Assembly: GCA_023436945.1 (NCBI GenBank)
Contig: JAEZHG010000036.1
Span: 1-17,766, forward strand
From: Pseudomonadota bacterium
GTDB taxonomy: Bacteria; Pseudomonadota; Alphaproteobacteria; Caulobacterales; Caulobacteraceae
Length of the DNA stretch: 17,766 nt
Direction: 5' to 3'
In this document: piece by piece, positions 13,541 through 17,766 of the stretch
How positions within the stretch are numbered: position 1 is the stretch's first letter
Layout: every line of letters begins with the position of its first letter
Made by a program: the position numbers and the translations under genes
Notes under the pieces: model-generated
What the model was told of the DNA's origin: nothing
The model's input: the letters and a program-made list of their open reading frames with translations, nothing else
Database searches by the model: none

Positions 13541-14958
13541 TGTTCTGCACCCCCTTGTTGAGCGGCACCCGGCTCTAGGATCAGAAGGGTGCGGTTACCG
13601 TCGCGCAGATATTCGCGCGCGACCTGCTGGATGAGTTCTGGGGTCACAGCCGCAAAGCCCGCCTCGACCTCGTTGAACTTGGCGGGATTGTCGTCAAACA
13701 GCGCATAGGACGACAGGATTTCGGCAATGCCGAAACGGGTCGCGCTGTCGATATTGCCATAGAGCGACGAGCGGATCTTGGTGTTGGCGCGACGCAGTTC
13801 CTCGGCCGACACCGGATTGTTCTGTAGATCCGCCACCACCTCGTCGACCGCAGCGGTGATCTCGGCTTCCGACTTCGCAGGATCGTGGATCAGGTTCACG
13901 ATGAACTGCATCGGGCCGTTATAGGTGAACTGGTTGCCCAGCATATTGATGCTGCCACTGACACCGCTGGTCAGGGACTTTTCACGCACCAGCTTGTTGT
14001 AGAGGCGGCTGTCGGTGCCCTGCGCCATGATCTGGTTGATCAGGCCCATGGCATACCATTCCGGCGTGTTTCGCGCAGGCACATGCCAGCCCGCCGCCCA
14101 ACCGGGTCGTGGAGCCAGCGCGTCCTTGTGAACCACGCGGCGCGGCTCGGTCTGGCGCGGCTCGGAGATGTCCGGCAGGGTCACAGGCGGGGTCGCCTCG
14201 ATCGGGCCGAAATACTGCTCGATCCAGCGGCGGGTTTGCGCCTCGTCGAAATCACCGCCGACGAACAGCACCGAGTTGTTCGGACCATAGAAACGGTCGT
14301 GGAAGGTCTTGGCATCCTCGACGGTCGCGGCCTGAATCTCGGCCAGCTCGCCATAGAAATTGTGCGCGTTATACCAGTTGGTATTGGCCGCCATCGGCAT
14401 CCAAAGCCACGGATAACCACCATAAGGCTGGTTCAGAACATTAACGCGGACTTCGTTGGAAACGACTTCCTGCTGGTTCTTCAGCACCTCTTCGTTGATC
14501 ACCGGACGAGCCATACGGTCGGCTTCGCCCCAGATCATGGCTTCCAGAGCGCCCGACGGCACCACCTGATAATAGTTGGTGTAGTCAAAGCGGGTGGAGC
14601 CGTTCATCGCCCCGCCCGAATTGGTCACCAGATTGATGAACGCCCCCTTCGGCGCATTCTGCGAGCCCTGGAACAGCAGGTGCTCGAACAGGTGCGCGAA
14701 GCCGGTGCGGTTTTGCGGCTCGATACGGAAACCGATGCCATAGTGAACCGCCACGGTCACGGTCGGGATGCGGCTATCCTTCAGCAGGATGACCTTCAGA
14801 CCGTTGGACAGTTTGTAATAGACGGGAGCCACCTGAAAGCCGCTGTCGGCTGCCGCAGGTGGGGGCGTTGCGGCACTGCCCGCATGGGCAGCGGGGGTCA
14901 GTGCAAGGCTGGCCAAAACGGCAGCCGCGCTTACCCCGATCAGGTTCAGTCGTTTCAT
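13537..14958 (-). CDS. Exported M16-family zinc metallopeptidase (catalytic subunit)
   Basis: This 473-residue protein has a signal peptide (MKRLNLIGVSAAAVLASLAL then TPAAHAG) and is predicted periplasmic. The inverted zinc motif is intact, H89-L-F-E92-H93, with the distant ligand Glu169 in VVSNEVR, 76 residues later as usual. The C-terminal half (GWHVPARNTPEWYAM, DSRLYNKLVREKSLTSG) lacks the Tyr of the Arg/Tyr pair, which the partner protein keeps, so the two appear complementary. ATG 14958 is chosen because GGAGA is ideally placed and the signal peptide begins there; the longer frame from 15057 lacks both. Substrates of such pairs are not known well enough to name. Confidence 0.94.
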   Translation of the reverse strand: MKRLNLIGVSAAAVLASLALTPAAHAGSAATPPPAAADSGFQVAPVYYKLSNGLKVILLKDSRIPTVTVAVHYGIGFRIEPQNRTGFAHLFEHLLFQGSQNAPKGAFINLVTNSGGAMNGSTRFDYTNYYQVVPSGALEAMIWGEADRMARPVINEEVLKNQQEVVSNEVRVNVLNQPYGGYPWLWMPMAANTNWYNAHNFYGELAEIQAATVEDAKTFHDRFYGPNNSVLFVGGDFDEAQTRRWIEQYFGPIEATPPVTLPDISEPRQTEPRRVVHKDALAPRPGWAAGWHVPARNTPEWYAMGLINQIMAQGTDSRLYNKLVREKSLTSGVSGSINMLGNQFTYNGPMQFIVNLIHDPAKSEAEITAAVDEVVADLQNNPVSAEELRRANTKIRSSLYGNIDSATRFGIAEILSSYALFDDNPAKFNEVEAGFAAVTPELIQQVAREYLRDGNRTLLILEPGAAQQGGAEQ

Positions 14959-15167
14959 GAAATCTCCGAAACAGCTTGTGCTATCAGTCTTTGGCGCAGG
15001 CACCCGAGATATGCAGGCGCCATCCGCGATAGTATTAGATAAACACAGTTTTGCCATTTTGAATGTTACGATGATTTAACCTATTAAATTGCTGTAATAT
15101 TTGAATTAATAACTACAGCCAAAGCTTCACAGTATCTAAATCCCTCGTTTAAAGCCAAGGTTATGCC

Positions 15168-16148
15168 ATGAAAACTCCAGTCGTCATCGCCCACCGCGGA
15201 TGCAGCGGCGAGCGTCCGGAGCACACGCGTTCCGCCTATAAGCGGGCGATTGAACAGGGTGCGGATTTCATCGAACCCGATCTGGTGATGAGCGCTGACG
15301 GCTATCTGGTCGTGCGCCACGAGAACGAGATCGGCGAAACCACCGACGTGGCCAACCACCCCGCCTTTGCGGACCGTCGGACTGAACGCGTGATTGACAG
15401 TGTGACCGTTTCGGGGTGGTTCACCGAAGACTTTACGCTGGCGGAACTAAAGACCCTGAGGGCGAAAGAGCGCCTGCCTGCCCTTCGCCCCGCCTCTGCC
15501 GAACATGACGGCGAGGAAGGCATCCTGACCTTTGAAGAGGTGCTGTATATTGCCAAGGCTGCCAGCCAGCGCACAGGCCGCACCATCTCCGTCGCGCCCG
15601 AACTGAAACACCCTTCTCACTTCCAGTCGATGGGCCTCGATATCGAAGAGGCCTTCCTGAAGGTTGCCGAGGCGCGTGGACTGACGAGTGCAGACGCGCC
15701 CTTGCTGGTCCAGTGTTTCGAGGTCGGCCCGCTGCAACGTCTAGCACAGCGTATCCAGACGCCCCTGCTGCAATTAATGCAGGTTGCGGGTGGTCCGGCG
15801 GATCGACCCGACCTGACCTATCAGTCCATGGCAACGCCAAAGGGATTGGCCGATATCGCCACCTATGCCCGCAGCATCGGCATTCAGGACACGATGGTGA
15901 TCCCGCGCGATGAAACGGGTAACACCCTGCCCCACACCCCGCTGATTGCCGATGCCCATAAGGCGGGCGTTGAGGTCGTGGTCTGGACCTTCCGCGCCGA
16001 GAACAACTTCCTGCCGCTGGACTACCGCTCAAATGAAAACCCGTCAGATCACGGGGACCTGACGGGCTATCTTCATCGCTTCTACGACCTTGGGGTGGAT
16101 GCGGTGTTCAGCGACTTTCCGGCGATTGCCGTGGCGGCGCGCGCCTAG
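15168..16148 (+). CDS. Glycerophosphodiester phosphodiesterase, cytoplasmic form
   Basis: This 326-residue enzyme should cleave glycerophosphodiesters to glycerol 3-phosphate and an alcohol. The TIM-barrel catalytic residues are visible: H9 and R10 (IAHRG), E36 and D38 (FIEPDLVM), and H51 (VVRHENE), with PEHT (17-20) as in GlpQ. The sequence is closest in style to the periplasmic GlpQ class (DLVMSADGYLVV, TDVANHPAF), yet it has no signal peptide, and an in-frame TAA at 15150-15152 rules out a longer start. AAGG precedes the ATG. It is divergent from the M16 pair across a 209-bp AT-rich gap. Its TAG overlaps the stop of the convergent ABC exporter gene. Confidence 0.9.
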   Translation: MKTPVVIAHRGCSGERPEHTRSAYKRAIEQGADFIEPDLVMSADGYLVVRHENEIGETTDVANHPAFADRRTERVIDSVTVSGWFTEDFTLAELKTLRAKERLPALRPASAEHDGEEGILTFEEVLYIAKAASQRTGRTISVAPELKHPSHFQSMGLDIEEAFLKVAEARGLTSADAPLLVQCFEVGPLQRLAQRIQTPLLQLMQVAGGPADRPDLTYQSMATPKGLADIATYARSIGIQDTMVIPRDETGNTLPHTPLIADAHKAGVEVVVWTFRAENNFLPLDYRSNENPSDHGDLTGYLHRFYDLGVDAVFSDFPAIAVAARA

Positions 16149-17766
16149 TCGTTCTGGAACTGGAGCTTGGCGAGGCGCGAATAGAGCCCGCCCTTGGCCA
16201 CCAGTTCGGCGTGCGTGCCCTCTTCGACCACTTCACCTGCATCCATCACCACAATGCGGTCCGCACGAAGGACAGTCGCCAGACGGTGGGCGATGACCAA
16301 GGTGGTGCGTGCCTCCATGGCCTGATCCAGAGCCGCCTGCACCAGACGCTCGTTCTCGGCATCAAGGGCGCTGGTGGCCTCGTCCAGCAGCAGGATCGGG
16401 GCGTCACGCACAAGAGCGCGGGCAATCGCCAGACGCTGGCGCTGACCACCCGACAGGCTCTTGGCGCGTTCACCCAGAGGCGTGTCGAAACCTTGCGGCA
16501 GTCGCTCGATGAAGCCCAGAGCTTGAGCCTCCGATGCAGCCAGCTTGGCCTCATCCAGAGTGGCGTCCTCGCGGCCAAAGCGGATGTTTTCAAGCGGCGA
16601 GCCCGAGAACAACGGCGCTTCCTGCGAAACCCACGCATAGCGGCTGCGCACCTCGACCGGATCGGCCTTACGCACGTCCACGCCATCTACCGTCACCACG
16701 CCTGACTGCGGATCGTAGAAGCGTAGCAACAGACGGAAGACAGTCGATTTACCCGCGCCCGACGGCCCCACCAAAGCCACGGTCTCACCGGGGCGAACGG
16801 TCAGGCTGAAGCCCTTCAGGGCGGTCAGGTCAGGGCGGCCCGGATAGGCAAAATCGACGCCCGACATCGACACCTCGCCGCGCGCCGGAGACGGCAGCAC
16901 AGCAGGCGTTGCAGGGGCGGCAATCGCAGGCTCTGCACGCATCAGCTCGTCGATACGTTCCATGGCACCGGCGGCCTTTTGCACATCGCCCCAGCTTTCG
17001 CCCAGCGCGCCCACGGCCCCCGCCGCGAACACCGAGAGCAGCACAAACTGCAGCAGAGCGCCCGGCGTCATATTGCCCGCCACCACGTCCTGCGCGCCCA
17101 GCCAAAGCACCAGCGTCACGCCGCCAAACATCACGACGATGATCATGGCGGTCATGACCGCACGGGCACGCATACGCTTGAGCGACGCCCCGAAGGCGGC
17201 CTCGACCGCACCGTTAAATCGGTTGTGGGCATTGGATTCGCGACCAAAGGCCTGAACCGTTTCCAGCGCATCGACGCTTTCACCCGCAAAGCCGACGGCT
17301 CCGGCAAAGGTGTCCTGTGACTTGACGGTCAGTTTGCGGACCTGACGGCCAAAGATGAACAGCGGCACAATCAGGATCGGCACAATCAGCAGAACCAGAC
17401 CCGTCAGCTTGGGGCTGACGAAGAACAGCAGGATCGTCGCACCGATCATGGTCAGGAAGTTGCGCAGCGCATAGCTGATCGAGGTCGTCAGCAGCGTATC
17501 GACCAACTGGATGTCGGTCGTCATGCGCGACAGCACCTCGCCCGTGCGCATATGGGCAAAGAAGACAGGATCAAGCGACAGGATGCGGCCAAACAGCCCC
17601 TGACGCAGGTCCGCGATCATGCGCTCGCCCGTCTTGGTGACGAAATAATAGCGCAGCGCCGTCATCAGGCCGAGGACCAGCGCATTGGCACCCAGAATCG
17701 CGAACCAGAAGTTCAGATGCTCGCCGCCGTTTTCAAAGCCGGTATCAATCGCGCCACGCGCTGTGG
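16145..17766 (-). CDS. ABC exporter, MsbA-like fused permease and ATPase (N-terminus off the right edge)
   Basis: 540 residues are visible and the frame is open to the edge, so this is most of a half-size type I exporter. The membrane part has helices at FWFAILGANALVLGLMTALRYY, the coupling region RQGLFGRILSLDPVFFAHMRTGEVLSR, and further helices up to about visible residue 260. The ATPase has Walker A GPSGAGKST (visible 333-341), Q-loop VSQEAP (Gln381), signature LSGGQRQR (437-444), Walker B ILLLDEAT (457-464), D-loop SALD and the switch His493 (VIAHR). All are intact. It would act as a homodimer or heterodimer in the inner membrane; lipid, peptide and drug export are all possible and cannot be told apart here. 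Confidence 0.92.
   Translation of the reverse strand, partial: TARGAIDTGFENGGEHLNFWFAILGANALVLGLMTALRYYFVTKTGERMIADLRQGLFGRILSLDPVFFAHMRTGEVLSRMTTDIQLVDTLLTTSISYALRNFLTMIGATILLFFVSPKLTGLVLLIVPILIVPLFIFGRQVRKLTVKSQDTFAGAVGFAGESVDALETVQAFGRESNAHNRFNGAVEAAFGASLKRMRARAVMTAMIIVVMFGGVTLVLWLGAQDVVAGNMTPGALLQFVLLSVFAAGAVGALGESWGDVQKAAGAMERIDELMRAEPAIAAPATPAVLPSPARGEVSMSGVDFAYPGRPDLTALKGFSLTVRPGETVALVGPSGAGKSTVFRLLLRFYDPQSGVVTVDGVDVRKADPVEVRSRYAWVSQEAPLFSGSPLENIRFGREDATLDEAKLAASEAQALGFIERLPQGFDTPLGERAKSLSGGQRQRLAIARALVRDAPILLLDEATSALDAENERLVQAALDQAMEARTTLVIAHRLATVLRADRIVVMDAGEVVEEGTHAELVAKGGLYSRLAKLQFQND

Noticed and set aside
12170..13561. Plus-strand ORF of 463 codons opposite the M16-like gene
   Set aside because: It is the antisense shadow of a gene with clear family motifs; its product is rich in Arg and His with no domain or signal, as GC-rich shadow frames are.
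13885..15042. Plus-strand ORF of 385 codons opposite the catalytic M16 gene
   Set aside because: Same reason: the minus strand carries HxxEH, a signal peptide and a Shine-Dalgarno, while this frame has none.
14959..15057. Longer start for the catalytic M16 gene at 15057
   Set aside because: It would bury the clear signal peptide starting at 14958, which has GGAGA at ideal spacing.
15075..15092. TTAA repeats resembling a CtrA box (TTAACCTATTAA)
   Set aside because: The spacing between the two TTAA units is four bases, not the seven of the CtrA consensus, and the region is simply AT-rich.

Overview
The window reads as ordinary chromosome of a moderately GC-rich alphaproteobacterium, most likely a Caulobacterales relative (Asticcacaulis or Caulobacter-like). 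That assignment is inferred from protein style and gene mix, not from a marker gene. Coding is dense and runs on both strands, with short intergenic gaps, none over 300 bp. I see no insertion sequence, prophage, CRISPR array, tRNA or rRNA. Most genes are recognisable housekeeping or envelope genes.

Layout. 1-1149 (-): N-terminal part of a CHASE3-HAMP-GAF membrane sensor, cut by the left edge. 1373-2077 (+): Tat-exported DOPA 4,5-dioxygenase-family protein, convergent with an HxlR-family regulator (2100-2591, -). The regulator is divergent from a thioesterase-family gene (2700, +); a good inverted repeat between them is a candidate operator. A thiolase (3641, +) and an ecotin-type protease inhibitor (4877, +) follow. 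A convergent gap (5363-5570) then holds a terminator and, unexpectedly, a near-perfect Fur-type palindrome next to a strong Shine-Dalgarno and a small antisense ORF.

5571-8866 (-): on this strand, in transcription order, thiE (thiamine phosphate synthase), a MASE1 sensor histidine kinase and an unrecognised Pro/Ala-rich secreted protein. 8938-9827 (+): an iron-storage pair, bfd (TTG start, preceded by a second copy of the Fur-like motif) and bfr. Next come a small membrane protein of unknown function, efp (elongation factor P) and a suhB-like inositol monophosphatase, with clear intrinsic terminators after bfr, efp and suhB.

12116-14958 (-): a translationally coupled pair of exported M16 peptidases, the upstream one with the zinc motif and the downstream one without it. 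15168-16148 (+): cytoplasmic glycerophosphodiester phosphodiesterase, whose stop codon overlaps the stop of a convergent MsbA-like ABC exporter (16145 to the right edge, -).

The most interesting points are the shared Fur-like motif, which links the bfd-bfr pair to an orphan site and small ORF at the 3' end of ecotin; the putative HxlR operator; the predicted lipoprotein nature and Leu P1 of ecotin; the Thr at the ferroxidase position 127 of Bfr; and the HxxEH-minus partner in the M16 pair. No clearly new multi-gene system is evident.
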